From positions 1-49,035 of the forward strand of contig JAJXYV010000071.1 of the NCBI GenBank assembly GCA_021780435.1: a stretch of 49,035 nucleotides of DNA, given 5' to 3'. The DNA comes from Pseudomonadota bacterium. GTDB taxonomy: Bacteria > Pseudomonadota > Alphaproteobacteria > Rhizobiales > Beijerinckiaceae. Both the position numbers and the translations under genes were made by a program. Shown piece after piece: positions 27,165 to 35,566 of the stretch. The notes beneath the pieces are model-generated. The model was not told the origin of the DNA. It saw only the letters and a program-made list of their open reading frames with translations, and searched no databases. Within the stretch, counting starts at the first letter, position 1; each line of letters starts with the position of its first letter.

Positions 27165-27725
27165 CTACTCGCCGAGCGGCGCGATCGCGACGCTTTCCGA
27201 CAGTTCCGGATCCGAGCCGAAATCGTCGACGGAGGACAAGGCGAGCAATTCCATCAACCGCCGCCGGGCGCGATTGACCCGGCTCTTGATCGTGCCAACC
27301 GCGCAGCCGCAGATTTCCGCTGCTTCTTCATAGGAAAAGCCGGAGGCGCCGATGAGGACCAGGGCTTCGCGCTGATCGGCGGGCAGGCGATCGAGATGGG
27401 CGCGGAAATCGACGAAGTCGAGGTGGGCCATCTGGTCCGGCATGGCTACGAGCCGGCTGGCGGCCTCGCCGTCCACGTCCTGAACCTCGCGGCGGGCCTT
27501 GCGATACTGGCTGAAGAAGGTGTTGCGCATGATGGTGAAGAGCCAGGCGCGCATATTGGTCCCTTCCTCGAAGGAAGAGGCGTTGGCCCAGGCTTTCATC
27601 AATGTGTCCTGCACGAGGTCGTCGGCGCGGTCTTCGGCGCCGGCGAGCGACAAGGCGAATGCGCGCAGCGAGGGCAGCTCCGCGAGCAGCAGGTCCTTCA
27701 GGCTGAGCCTGGCCTTTTCATTCAT
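27165..27725 (-). CDS. ecfG: EcfG general stress response sigma factor
   Basis: 186 residues, ECF sigma of the EcfG group. Region 2 contains DLVQDTLMKAWANASSFEEG and MRAWLFTIMRNTFFSQYRKA; region 4 contains LPADQREALVLIGASGFSYE and CAVGTIKSRVNRARRRLMEL. It redirects RNA polymerase to stress promoters once NepR is removed by phosphorylated PhyR. Its ATG overlaps the nepR stop (ATGA), so sigma and anti-sigma are translated together. Autoregulation is supported by the GGAAC/CGTT promoter upstream of nepR. Confidence 0.95.
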   Translation of the reverse strand: MNEKARLSLKDLLLAELPSLRAFALSLAGAEDRADDLVQDTLMKAWANASSFEEGTNMRAWLFTIMRNTFFSQYRKARREVQDVDGEAASRLVAMPDQMAHLDFVDFRAHLDRLPADQREALVLIGASGFSYEEAAEICGCAVGTIKSRVNRARRRLMELLALSSVDDFGSDPELSESVAIAPLGE

Positions 27726-27946
27726 GCGGCGCCGGCCTTGTCTGCCCCCGCCTTGGCATGGTCGCTGACCTGGCCTTGCGGGACCTCGCCCGCCTCCAGC
27801 TGGTCGAGCAGAAGCTTGAACCTCTCCGGCACGGGTTCGCGGGTCATGGCGTCGTACATGGTCCGCAATTGTTTTCCGATGTGGGCCTGGAGGAGGGGTT
27901 CAAGCGTCGGTTCGACCTTATTCTTGTCCTTGTCGCTTTCGGTCAT
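27722..27946 (-). CDS. nepR: NepR anti-sigma factor
   Basis: 74 residues. The core LLQAHIGKQLRTMYDAMTRE followed by PVPERFKLLLDQLEAGE is the NepR signature: two helices that bind EcfG in unstressed cells and the PhyR sigma-like domain under stress. Flanks are low-complexity and charged. GAGGA lies upstream of ATG 27946. It is first in the nepR-ecfG operon, opposite phyR. Confidence 0.94.
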   Translation of the reverse strand: MTESDKDKNKVEPTLEPLLQAHIGKQLRTMYDAMTREPVPERFKLLLDQLEAGEVPQGQVSDHAKAGADKAGAA

Positions 27947-28015
27947 CAGCCGCCAATCCTCGCTCTCGCCGGCAGAGGTTGTCCGAATGGGGATCCGACG
28001 GCGCGTCCCGCCGTA

Positions 28016-28040
28016 AACGCCACTCGCGCATATTTGTTCC
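28016..28040 (-). promoter_or_regulatory. EcfG-dependent promoter for nepR-ecfG
   Basis: On the reverse strand GGAAC (28040-28036), a 16-base spacer and CGTT (28019-28016) match the EcfG consensus GGAAC-N16/17-CGTT exactly. It points at nepR, whose start lies about 70 bases downstream, so the stress sigma factor should drive its own operon. Confidence 0.88.
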
Positions 28041-28124
28041 CCAGGATCTATAATGAAATGATTTTTCGCGCTAGGATACTGCTACGTCCACGATCAAACC
28101 GAGGCCGGACGGCCTGAGGCTGAC

Positions 28125-28925
28125 ATGTCCCTGTCCAGTCTGATTGGTCCAGAAATCCCTTACCTGCGCCGCTACGCCCGGGCGCTGTCGGGCTCGCAGG
28201 CGAGCGGCGACGCCTATGTCTCGGCCGTCCTGGAGGCGCTGCTGGCCGACCCCGGCCTGTTCGACCGCGAGGCTGAGCCGCGCGAGGAAGTCTACCGGTT
28301 GTTCTCGCGCCTGTGGAACGCCATGCCGATCAACGGCGTGGCCGAGGCCGTCAAACCGGCGACGCTGACCGACCGCCGCCTCGAGGCCATCACGCCTTTG
28401 CCGCGCCAGGCTTTTCTGCTGACCGCCGTGGAAGGCTTCGGCCGCGAAGGCGCGGCGCGCGTGATCGGGGTCGAGCCCGATGCGCTTGATCGGCTGATCG
28501 AAGTCGCCGGCCGCGAGATCGGCGCGCAAGTCGCCTCGACCGTGGCGATCATCGAGGACGAGCCGCTGATCGCCATGGATCTCGAGACGCTGGTCGAAAG
28601 CCTCGGCCATCGGGTCGTCGGCATGGCGCGCACGCGCGCTGAGGCCGTTGCGCTGGCGCGTTCGACGCGACCGGGCCTCGTGCTCGCCGACATTCGGCTC
28701 GCCGACGGCAGCTCCGGTCTCGACGCGGTCAATGAAATCCTGGAAAGCATGGGCGTTCCGGTGATCTTCATCACCGCCTATCCGGAATCGCTCTTGACCG
28801 GCCAGCGGCCCGAACCGGCCTTCCTGATCTCGAAGCCCTTCCGCGCGGAAACCGTCAAGGCCACCGTCAGCCAGGCCCTGTTCTTCAACGAACTGGCTCA
28901 GCCGGCGCAGCGGCGTTCCGCCTGA
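28125..28925 (+). CDS. phyR: PhyR response regulator (anti-anti-sigma factor)
   Basis: 266 residues. The N-terminal 140 residues mimic an ECF sigma factor (IPYLRRYARALSGSQASGDA; LTAVEGFGREGAARVIGVEP) and the C-terminal 120 residues form a receiver: VAIIEDEPLIAMDLETLVES, phospho-acceptor Asp in LVLADIRLADGSSG, VIFITAYPE and the switch Lys in FLISKPF. When phosphorylated it sequesters NepR and frees EcfG. GAGG sits five bases before ATG 28125. It diverges from nepR-ecfG with about 180 bases between. No PhyK-type histidine kinase gene is in the window. Confidence 0.96.
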   Translation: MSLSSLIGPEIPYLRRYARALSGSQASGDAYVSAVLEALLADPGLFDREAEPREEVYRLFSRLWNAMPINGVAEAVKPATLTDRRLEAITPLPRQAFLLTAVEGFGREGAARVIGVEPDALDRLIEVAGREIGAQVASTVAIIEDEPLIAMDLETLVESLGHRVVGMARTRAEAVALARSTRPGLVLADIRLADGSSGLDAVNEILESMGVPVIFITAYPESLLTGQRPEPAFLISKPFRAETVKATVSQALFFNELAQPAQRRSA

Positions 28926-28950
28926 GCGAGCCCGGCTCGGCCGCGGGGCG

Positions 28951-29646
28951 TCAGGTCGGCGCCGCAGGCGGACGGCAGATTTTCCGGAAGGCGTCGACCG
29001 CCGCCGCCACTTCGGCGCGTATCGCGTCGTCGTCCCCGGCCTCGACGACGCAGAACAGGGCGGCCTTGAAATAACCCGCCTGGCAGAGCTGGATGAACTG
29101 GTCGGCCGCCAGGATCGGGTCCATTTTCGCGACCCTGCCGCACGCCATCTGTTCGGCAAGCCAGGCGCCGAGGCGTTCGGCGCCCGCCTTGGGACCGGCT
29201 TCGAAAAAGGCCTTGCCGATCTGCGGATATTTCGCGACCGCGCCGAGCACCATGCGAAGATGGGCCAGATGGTCCGCACGACACATGTTGCGCATCAGCC
29301 CAAGGCCTATGCGCGTCAGGACCGCGCCGATGTCGCCGTCTTCGGGGCCGAACTGGAACAATTGCTCGGCCTGATAGGCGCGGTCGGCGCGAATCAATGC
29401 CTCGAACAGGCTCGCCTTCGACGGGAAATAGACATAGAGCGTGCCTTTCGAGACGCCCGCCGAGCGGGCGATGTCGTTCATGCTCGCGCCATCGAATCCG
29501 TCGGCAAGGAAGACCTGCCGGGCGCCGTCGAGAATTTGCTGGAGCTTGGCCTCGGCCGCCTGCCGCGGCAAAGGCGGGCTGGTGGTTTTGGCCACCCCGC
29601 GGACACGCCCGGTTGGCGCGGGCGTCGCGCCCAAGGACCGTTTCAT
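28951..29646 (-). CDS. TetR/AcrR-family repressor of the adjacent efflux operon
   Basis: 231 residues with GAGGCGGGGC before ATG 29646. The helix-turn-helix lies at about residues 35-85: ILDGARQVFLADGFDGASMN, ARSAGVSKGTLYVYFPSKAS. The C-terminal ligand domain resembles the AefR/AcrR-type regulators (FKAALFCVVEAGDDD). It diverges from the HlyD/EmrB operon across about 390 bases that carry a perfect 15-base palindrome inside a promoter, so it probably represses that operon until a pump substrate binds. A 20-residue N-terminal extension is basic and likely disordered. Confidence 0.9.
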   Translation of the reverse strand: MKRSLGATPAPTGRVRGVAKTTSPPLPRQAAEAKLQQILDGARQVFLADGFDGASMNDIARSAGVSKGTLYVYFPSKASLFEALIRADRAYQAEQLFQFGPEDGDIGAVLTRIGLGLMRNMCRADHLAHLRMVLGAVAKYPQIGKAFFEAGPKAGAERLGAWLAEQMACGRVAKMDPILAADQFIQLCQAGYFKAALFCVVEAGDDDAIRAEVAAAVDAFRKICRPPAAPT

Positions 29647-30035
29647 GCCCCGCCTCTTTTCATCGTCGCGCCCGCTTTCCTCGCTTCGGCTCGCCCCCCA
29701 TTTTCACGGAACGCTCCCGCAGGCGGCAGCGCGCCCCGCCACGCCATCAACCTGTTGTTTTATAGCATGTAGCGGGCGAGTGCGGGGTCTGTCGACGTGA
29801 AACTTTGCGCAATGTTCATTTGGACGGAGCGTCAACAGCTATTGACCGAACGGTTCGGTACGGTCTACAAAATTCCGGCGTTGACCATCGTCAGGCGTTT
29901 CGGCGCGGGCCCGCTGTCGAGACCCCCATCATAGCGATTACAGGCTTAACATTTCATTCATAGTTGGCGTCATTTTGCCCCACGATCCAGGCGTGCGGCG
30001 AAGCTTTTCAACCCGGCGCTTTTCTCGAGGTTTTC
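29647..30035 (+). other. Intergenic region between the TetR gene and the efflux operon
   Basis: 389 bases with no convincing gene on either strand. It is less GC-rich than its surroundings around 29750-29970, holds the operator-promoter at 29842-29871, and leaves an untranslated leader of roughly 150 bases before hlyD. I see no further repeat or RNA structure. Confidence 0.7.
29842..29871 (+). promoter_or_regulatory. Promoter with embedded TetR-type operator
   Basis: TTGACC (29842-29847) and TACAAA (29866-29871) are spaced by 18 bases, like a sigma-70 promoter facing hlyD. The palindrome ACCGAAC-G-GTTCGGT (29845-29859) covers the -35 end and most of the spacer, so a bound repressor would block polymerase. 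Confidence 0.75.
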
Positions 30036-31322
30036 ATGAAAGAATTCATCGGCCGTCCGCAGAAGCCCGCGCAGGGACTCGCGCCGGAGACCAGCGCGTC
30101 GCCGGATCCGCGCGGCGCCGACGCCTCGTCGAATTGGGATCCGCCATCGGAAATGCTGCGCCCGGCCCGTTTGCCGCCTAGCTCGGAACGCGGCGCCGGC
30201 GTGGCGGTCATGCGGCTGCTATCCGACCGCGCCGAGGCGCGGGGGCGCGAGGCCGGCGCATCCGATCCGCAGCCTGCAGGTTCGAGCCGAAAACGCCAGT
30301 GGCTCGCAGGCCTCGCGGGATGCGCTATTCTCGCCTCCGGCGCGGCGCTCGCCCATTATGTCGCAATCGGCCGGTTCATCTATTCGACCGACGACGCCTA
30401 TGTCCGCACCGATCTCGCGATCGTCTCGCCCAAGATCGCGGGCTATGTCGAGAAGGTCGCCGTGGTCGACAACCAACATGTGAAGTCCGGGCAAGTGCTG
30501 GCGCGGATCGATGACGGCGACTACCAGCTGGCGGTCGCAGGCGCCCGGCAGAAGGCGCAAACCCAGGACGCCACCATCGCGCGCATCAAGGCTCAGGCCG
30601 AAGCCCAGGTGGCGGCGGTGGCGCAGGCCCAGGCCCAGGTCGATTCGGCGCGCGCCGAGCGCGTCCGCGCCGAATCGGAGCTGGGCCGCGTCCGATCTCT
30701 CGCGGCCTCTGATTTCGCCTCGAAACAACGTTATGACCAGGTTCTCGCGGACCGCGACAAGGCCGCGGCCGCGCTTTCCGGCGCCGAGGCCCTTCTCGCC
30801 GCCGCCCGGGCCAATCTCGTCGTTCTCAAATCCCAGACCGAAGAAGCGGAGCGCGTCCGTGCGGAACTGACGACTGCGCAAGCGCGGGCCGAGCGCGATC
30901 TCGGCTTCACGGAAATCAGGGCGCCTTTCGACGGAACGATCGGCAATCGAGTCGTCGAACCAGGCCAGTACGCGCAGCCCGGAACCCGGCTGATGGCGAT
31001 CGCGCCAGACAATCATTATTACGTCGAAGCGAATTTCAAGGAAACCCAGCTCGACCGGATCGCGCCCGGCGAGAAGGCCAGAGTCTATGTCGACGCCTAT
31101 GACGGCAAGGCGGTGGACGGCGTCGTCGAGAGCATCGCGCCCGCCTCGGGCTCCGAATTCTCCCTGCTGCCGCCCGAAAACGCCACCGGCAATTTCACCA
31201 AGATCACCCAGCGCTTTCCGGTGCGCATCCGGCTGGCCCAGGTCGATTCCGGCCATCTGCGCGCGGGCATGTCGGTCGTCGTCGACGTCGACACCCGGAG
31301 CGGCGCCGGCGCGGACAAATGA
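30036..31322 (+). CDS. HlyD/EmrA-family efflux adaptor (membrane fusion protein)
   Basis: 428 residues from ATG 30036, with GAGG five bases upstream; the track start at 29964 has no support. An unusually long cytoplasmic N-terminus of about 85 residues precedes one membrane helix (WLAGLAGCAILASGAALAHYV). Then come the biotinyl-lipoyl-like half VSPKIAGYVEKVAVVDNQHV, a long helical hairpin (Ala/Gln-rich, about 170-300) and the second half DLGFTEIRAPFDGTIGNRVV with beta-barrel NHYYVEANFKETQLDRIAPG. It bridges the inner-membrane EmrB-type pump to an outer-membrane channel encoded elsewhere. Its stop overlaps the pump start as ATGA. Confidence 0.93.
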   Translation: MKEFIGRPQKPAQGLAPETSASPDPRGADASSNWDPPSEMLRPARLPPSSERGAGVAVMRLLSDRAEARGREAGASDPQPAGSSRKRQWLAGLAGCAILASGAALAHYVAIGRFIYSTDDAYVRTDLAIVSPKIAGYVEKVAVVDNQHVKSGQVLARIDDGDYQLAVAGARQKAQTQDATIARIKAQAEAQVAAVAQAQAQVDSARAERVRAESELGRVRSLAASDFASKQRYDQVLADRDKAAAALSGAEALLAAARANLVVLKSQTEEAERVRAELTTAQARAERDLGFTEIRAPFDGTIGNRVVEPGQYAQPGTRLMAIAPDNHYYVEANFKETQLDRIAPGEKARVYVDAYDGKAVDGVVESIAPASGSEFSLLPPENATGNFTKITQRFPVRIRLAQVDSGHLRAGMSVVVDVDTRSGAGADK

Positions 31323-32887
31323 CTGGCGCGACGCAGGCGGGCGCGCAAGAGCCGGAATTTTCCGTCAGCCGTTTCCTTGCCTTCCTCGCCATGGTCTTCG
31401 GCATGTTCATGGCGATCCTGGATATCCAGATCGTCTCGGCGTCGCTGGCGACGATCCAGGCTGGGCTGTCGGCGAGCGCCGACGAGGTCGCCTGGGTGCA
31501 GACGGCCTATCTCGTCGCCGAAGTGGTGATGATTCCGCTGTCAGGCTTCCTGTCGCGCGCTTTTTCGACGCGAATCATGTTCGCCGTCTCCGCCGCCGGC
31601 TTCACCTTGATGAGCCTGCTGTGCTCGATGGCGACGGACATCAACCAGATGATCGTGCTCCGCGCACTCCAGGGCTTCATCGGCGGCGGCATGATTCCGA
31701 CCGTCTTCGCCGCCGCCTATTCGATCTTTCCGCGCAACAAGACGGCGATCGTCGCGCCGATCATTGGCCTTGTCGCGACCGCGGCTCCGACGATCGGCCC
31801 GACGGTCGGCGGTTATCTCACCGATCTTTTCTCGTGGCGCTGGCTGTTCCTGATCAATGTCGCGCCGGGCGTCGCCGTGACCGTGACGACCTGGCTCCTG
31901 GTCGATTTCGACGGGCCGAACCTGCGCCTGCTGAAGAATTTCGACTGGATCGGCTTGGTCTCGATGGCCTTTTTCCTCGGCGCGCTGGAATATCTGCTTG
32001 AGGAAGGCCCGGCCAAGAACTGGTTCGAGGACGGGCGGATCGTCTGGGCGACGGCGCTTTCGGCGACGGGCGCAGCGGTTTTCTTCTGGCAGGCCTTTCG
32101 TTCGCGCAATCCCATCGTCGATCTGACCACCTTCGCCGACCGCAATTTCTGGACCGGCTCGCTGGCCTCCTTCGTCCTTGGCGTCGGACTTTATGGCCTC
32201 ACCTATCTCTATCCGGTCTATCTTGCGCGGGTGCGCGGCTTCTCGGCTCTGCAGATCGGCGAGACCATGTTCATCACGGGTCTTTGCCAGTTCGTCGCCG
32301 CGCCGATCGTCGGACGGCTGATCGTCAAGATCGACCTGCGCCTGATGATCGGCCTCGGTTTTCTCGGCTTCGCGGCCGGCGCGGCGCTGCCGGTCGCGAT
32401 CACCAACGACTGGGGCTTTGACGAGTTGCTGCTGCCGCAGATGCTGCGCGGATTTTTCCTGATGTTCATGATGGTGCCGATCAACAATCTGGCGCTCGGC
32501 ACGCTGCCGCCGGAAAAGCTGAAAAACGCCTCCGGTCTTTTCAATGTCGCCCGTAATCTCGGCGGCGCCTTCGGGCTGGCCTTCATCAACACCGCGCTCG
32601 ACCGGCGATTCGATCTCCATGTCGAGCGGATTCACGAAAAGCTGGCCTGGGGACGCCGGGGAACCCTGGAGTTCGTGGCGAAGCTCGGCGTGCTTTACGG
32701 CCGATACGGCGATCAGGCGGGCGAGGCGGCGACCCGGCAGCTTGCCGCGCTCGCCCGGCGCGAGGCGACGGTCATGGCGGTGGCCGACGTCTTTTTCGGC
32801 CTCGCCCTGCTGTTCCTGCTGATGTCGAGCCTGGCTTTCCTGATGCATCGCCCCGTCGCCGCGCCGCCGCTCGACGCGGCGCATTGA
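31319..32887 (+). CDS. DHA2-family MFS drug transporter (EmrB/QacA type)
   Basis: 522 residues with about 14 membrane helices. Landmarks are FGMFMAILDIQIVSASLATI (motif D1-like, first helix), the helix 4-5 region RALQGFIGGGMIPTVFAAAY, and motif C AAPTIGPTVGGYLTDLFSWR followed by WLFLINVAPGVA. With the HlyD-type adaptor upstream it should form an EmrAB-like tripartite pump driven by the proton gradient. Translation is coupled to the adaptor by a 4-base overlap, and the operon is probably under the TetR repressor. It ends 11 bases before the convergent coiled-coil gene. Substrates are not predictable. Confidence 0.95.
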   Translation: MTGATQAGAQEPEFSVSRFLAFLAMVFGMFMAILDIQIVSASLATIQAGLSASADEVAWVQTAYLVAEVVMIPLSGFLSRAFSTRIMFAVSAAGFTLMSLLCSMATDINQMIVLRALQGFIGGGMIPTVFAAAYSIFPRNKTAIVAPIIGLVATAAPTIGPTVGGYLTDLFSWRWLFLINVAPGVAVTVTTWLLVDFDGPNLRLLKNFDWIGLVSMAFFLGALEYLLEEGPAKNWFEDGRIVWATALSATGAAVFFWQAFRSRNPIVDLTTFADRNFWTGSLASFVLGVGLYGLTYLYPVYLARVRGFSALQIGETMFITGLCQFVAAPIVGRLIVKIDLRLMIGLGFLGFAAGAALPVAITNDWGFDELLLPQMLRGFFLMFMMVPINNLALGTLPPEKLKNASGLFNVARNLGGAFGLAFINTALDRRFDLHVERIHEKLAWGRRGTLEFVAKLGVLYGRYGDQAGEAATRQLAALARREATVMAVADVFFGLALLFLLMSSLAFLMHRPVAAPPLDAAH

Positions 32888-32898
32888 GGACGGAAGCT

Positions 32899-33879
32899 CT
32901 ATTCGTCCGTCCGGTCCAGATGGGCGACCTGCCGGCCCAGCCTTGAAATGGCTTCCCGGAGATCGAGAAGTTCCTGCTCGGCGCTTGCCGCGGCGTGCGC
33001 GCCATTGGCTGGCTTGCCAACCTCGTCTGCGCCTTCGCCATCCGTCGCCTCGGCGCCGGATCGGCCGACGATCTGCCGGCGGAGGTCGAGATTGGCGTTT
33101 TCCAGTTCCTCGCTGCGACGCCGTTCGGCCGCGATCTTGGCGAGCAGGCGCGCGCGGCGAGCCTCGAAATCAGCGGCGCGCCGCTCGGCTTCCGCGAGAT
33201 CCGCCGCGAGGCTCTCCCGGGCGCTGTGGAGGTCGGCGGCGCGCGCGGAAATCTCCTTGCGCGCGGCTTCCGACGTCGCCAGCCGCTCGCGCTGGTCCTG
33301 AATTTCGCGGGTCGCCGTCGCGAATTGGGCTTCGAGCTGGCGCCGCCGATTGTCGAGCGCGCGATGCTCTTCGGCGAGGCGGTCGAACTCGCCGTGAAGC
33401 CTGGTCAGATCCGCCTCGCGCTGGGCCAGGGTCTCGCGCGTCTCCTTCAAGGTCGCCTCGGTTCTTTCTCCGAAGGCGCGGGAGTCCGCGAGCTGGGCGT
33501 TGCGCTCGTTCAGCATGGTCGTTGTCTGCTCAAGCTGTTCGGAGAGGCGCATCACCGCGACGGCGCGGCGGCCCAATTCGGCGTCGTCACCGGCCTTTCC
33601 GTCGCGCGCTTCCGCCGCCTTGACCTCAAGGGCGCGGTTCTCGACCGCGAAACGCGCGCGCAGAAGATCGCGCTCGGCCTCGATCTCGTCGAAGGTCATG
33701 GGCAGGCGCGATTCCATCCGCGCCAAAGTGAGGCGCCGGGCGCGCCCCGACACAAGCGGAAGAAAGCTGAGTCCGATCAGGCCGCAAATGACGAAGCCCA
33801 GCGCGAAATCGACGATTTGCTCGACCAAGAATCCAGACCTGCGATAGGAGGCGGGCGAAAGCGCCCGCGCGGCGCGCAT
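32899..33879 (-). CDS. Membrane-anchored long coiled-coil protein, function unknown
   Basis: About 326 residues from ATG 33879; a TTG start at 33828 (before VEQIVDFALG) is a serious alternative. One membrane helix (IVDFALGFVICGLIGLSFLP) is followed by RARRLTLARMESRLPMTFDE and then more than 200 residues of unbroken charged coiled coil (heptads such as LAQREADLTRLHGEFDRLAE). The C-terminal 60 residues are Gly/Ala-rich with a last short helix. I recall similar hypothetical proteins in other Hyphomicrobiales, with the same helix and PMTxxEI motif. A cell-envelope or scaffolding role is conceivable but unproven. Confidence 0.8.
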   Translation of the reverse strand: MRAARALSPASYRRSGFLVEQIVDFALGFVICGLIGLSFLPLVSGRARRLTLARMESRLPMTFDEIEAERDLLRARFAVENRALEVKAAEARDGKAGDDAELGRRAVAVMRLSEQLEQTTTMLNERNAQLADSRAFGERTEATLKETRETLAQREADLTRLHGEFDRLAEEHRALDNRRRQLEAQFATATREIQDQRERLATSEAARKEISARAADLHSARESLAADLAEAERRAADFEARRARLLAKIAAERRRSEELENANLDLRRQIVGRSGAEATDGEGADEVGKPANGAHAAASAEQELLDLREAISRLGRQVAHLDRTDE

Positions 33880-33957
33880 GCTGCCATTTTTGCCGCCGCA
33901 TTGCAAAGCGGCGCCGCCCTCCCGATCGGTGGCGACGGCCAGGGCGGACGCTAAAGC

Positions 33958-34539
33958 TCAGAAGGGGTTCCAGGTCGGATGGTCGGTGAATTTCAGATAG
34001 CCGACATTGAGGCCGAGCCGCGCGCCGACGCCGGTCCGGATCGGCACGACCGTCACGCCATCGAAAGCCAGAGCCGTGATCCCGAAGCCGCCGACCAGAT
34101 AAGCGGAGCCGTCCACGCCCACGAAGCGTTGGAACAAGGCGTCGGTCGATGGCAGGTTATAAACCAGCATCATGGTGCGGTCGCCGTCCGCGCCATAATC
34201 GAAACCGAGCGACGGCCCCTGCCAGAACACCTTCCGGTCGCCGGCATTGCGGGTGTACATCGAGCCCTCGCCATAGCGCAGGCCGCCGATGACTGCGCCG
34301 CCGGCCTCCTGGCCAAGCACATAGGCGTTCGGCTGGCCCCAGCGTTTGGTCGCGGACTGGATGGCCTCCGCCAGGTCGCGGGAGAGCGTGCCGAAAAAGC
34401 GATGGCCGTTTTCGATCAATTCGTTGTCGGTGTAAGGGATCGGCCGTTCTTGCGCTTGCGCGGCGCGCGATCCGCCGAGCGCGGCAAGCAAACCGGCGCC
34501 CATGCCGCGGACCGCCGCGCGCCGAGACAGATTCTTCAT
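33958..34539 (-). CDS. DUF1134 family exported protein
   Basis: 193 residues from ATG 34539, with a G-rich ribosome-binding site upstream. The N-terminus KNLSRRAAVRGMGAGLLAAL carries a twin Arg and a hydrophobic stretch ending AAQAQ, a signal peptide that may use the Tat route. The mature part AYVLGQEAGGAVIGGLRYGE, then FWQGPSLGFDYGADGDRTMM and the terminal VGARLGLNVGYLKFT match the alphaproteobacterial DUF1134 family, which resembles SH3-like/YSC84-type lipid-associated proteins. Function is not established. It sits between cysQ and the coiled-coil gene on the same strand. Confidence 0.9.
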   Translation of the reverse strand: MKNLSRRAAVRGMGAGLLAALGGSRAAQAQERPIPYTDNELIENGHRFFGTLSRDLAEAIQSATKRWGQPNAYVLGQEAGGAVIGGLRYGEGSMYTRNAGDRKVFWQGPSLGFDYGADGDRTMMLVYNLPSTDALFQRFVGVDGSAYLVGGFGITALAFDGVTVVPIRTGVGARLGLNVGYLKFTDHPTWNPF

Positions 34540-34599
34540 CCCCAGCCCCCCCTGTAGAACCATGACGCGGATTTTTCGACGCCGCGGCTGAACCCGCGA

Positions 34600-35445
34600 T
34601 TAACGGCGGGCTGCCGGTTCGCCGCAATAAGCCGAGACGGCCATCGGATCTCCCCAGGCAATGAAAGGCCCGTTGGCGAATTTCTCCGCTTCCTTGCCAT
34701 AGAGCATGGGTGCGCCCGAAGGGTCGACCACGATCCCGCCGGCCCGGCGCAAAACGGCGTCGCCGGCGGCGATGTCCCATTCCATCGTGCGGCCGAAACG
34801 CGGATAGACATCGGCCTCGCCGGCGGCGACGAGGCAGAATTTCATCGACGAGCCGGTCGAGACGACGTCCTTGACCGGCAGGCGTGCGAGAAAGGCGGCC
34901 GTTTCGGGGTCGCTATGGCTGCGGCTCGCCACCGCGATCGCGTCGCGCTCCGGCATGGGGCGGGCGCGCAGGGCGCGCCACGTCGCGCGCGGCGGAAGCT
35001 GAGAGCCCGGCGCGGCCAAAAAGCGCCAGGCCCTCTCGCCCGCGAAAAACAATTCGCCTCGGGCTGGCGCATAGACCACGCCGACGGCGGGCGATCTGTC
35101 GCGGATCAGGGCGATATTGACCGTGAAACTGTCGCGCTTCTGCAGGAATTCCTTGGTGCCGTCGAGGGCGTCGACCAGGATGAACGCGCCTCCGTCGAGC
35201 TTAGGCGCCTTGCCGCTTTCGCAGAGTTCCTCGGCGATGACGGAAATATGCGGGACATGGCGCGCGAGGCCGTTGAGAATGATTTCCTCGCCGAAGATGT
35301 CGGCGTCACAGACCGGGCTTGCGTCCTTTTTCGCACGCGCCGCGGGATCCGTGGCGAAAACCCCCATGATCGCCGCGCCCGCCTCGAGCGCGAGGGCCGC
35401 GAATAGTTCCGCCAGGGAATCGTCGTCCGGCAGGCCCTCGTTCAT
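34600..35445 (-). CDS. cysQ: 3'(2'),5'-bisphosphate nucleotidase CysQ
   Basis: 281 residues. It hydrolyses 3'-phosphoadenosine 5'-phosphate, a by-product of sulfate assimilation, to AMP. Motifs: VIAEELCESG, ILVDALDGTKEFLQKRDSFT (the Mg-binding DALDGTKEF typical of CysQ and unlike the DPLDGTTNF of the SuhB gene at 26 kb), SSMKFCLVAAGEADVYPRFG and EWDIAAGDAVLRRAGG. No sulfate-assimilation genes are adjacent. It precedes DUF1134 by about 60 bases on the same strand. Confidence 0.94.
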   Translation of the reverse strand: MNEGLPDDDSLAELFAALALEAGAAIMGVFATDPAARAKKDASPVCDADIFGEEIILNGLARHVPHISVIAEELCESGKAPKLDGGAFILVDALDGTKEFLQKRDSFTVNIALIRDRSPAVGVVYAPARGELFFAGERAWRFLAAPGSQLPPRATWRALRARPMPERDAIAVASRSHSDPETAAFLARLPVKDVVSTGSSMKFCLVAAGEADVYPRFGRTMEWDIAAGDAVLRRAGGIVVDPSGAPMLYGKEAEKFANGPFIAWGDPMAVSAYCGEPAARR

Positions 35446-35566
35446 CTTTTCGCCCTTGGCAAAATCGTCTCCGCCTCCGTCGCAGCCGGCTGGCTTGAGC
35501 GATGCTAACGGGCCGAAGCCAAACTTTCCAGTCGCCGCGGTCTGTTCTGCTCAGGCTCTTTCGGTC

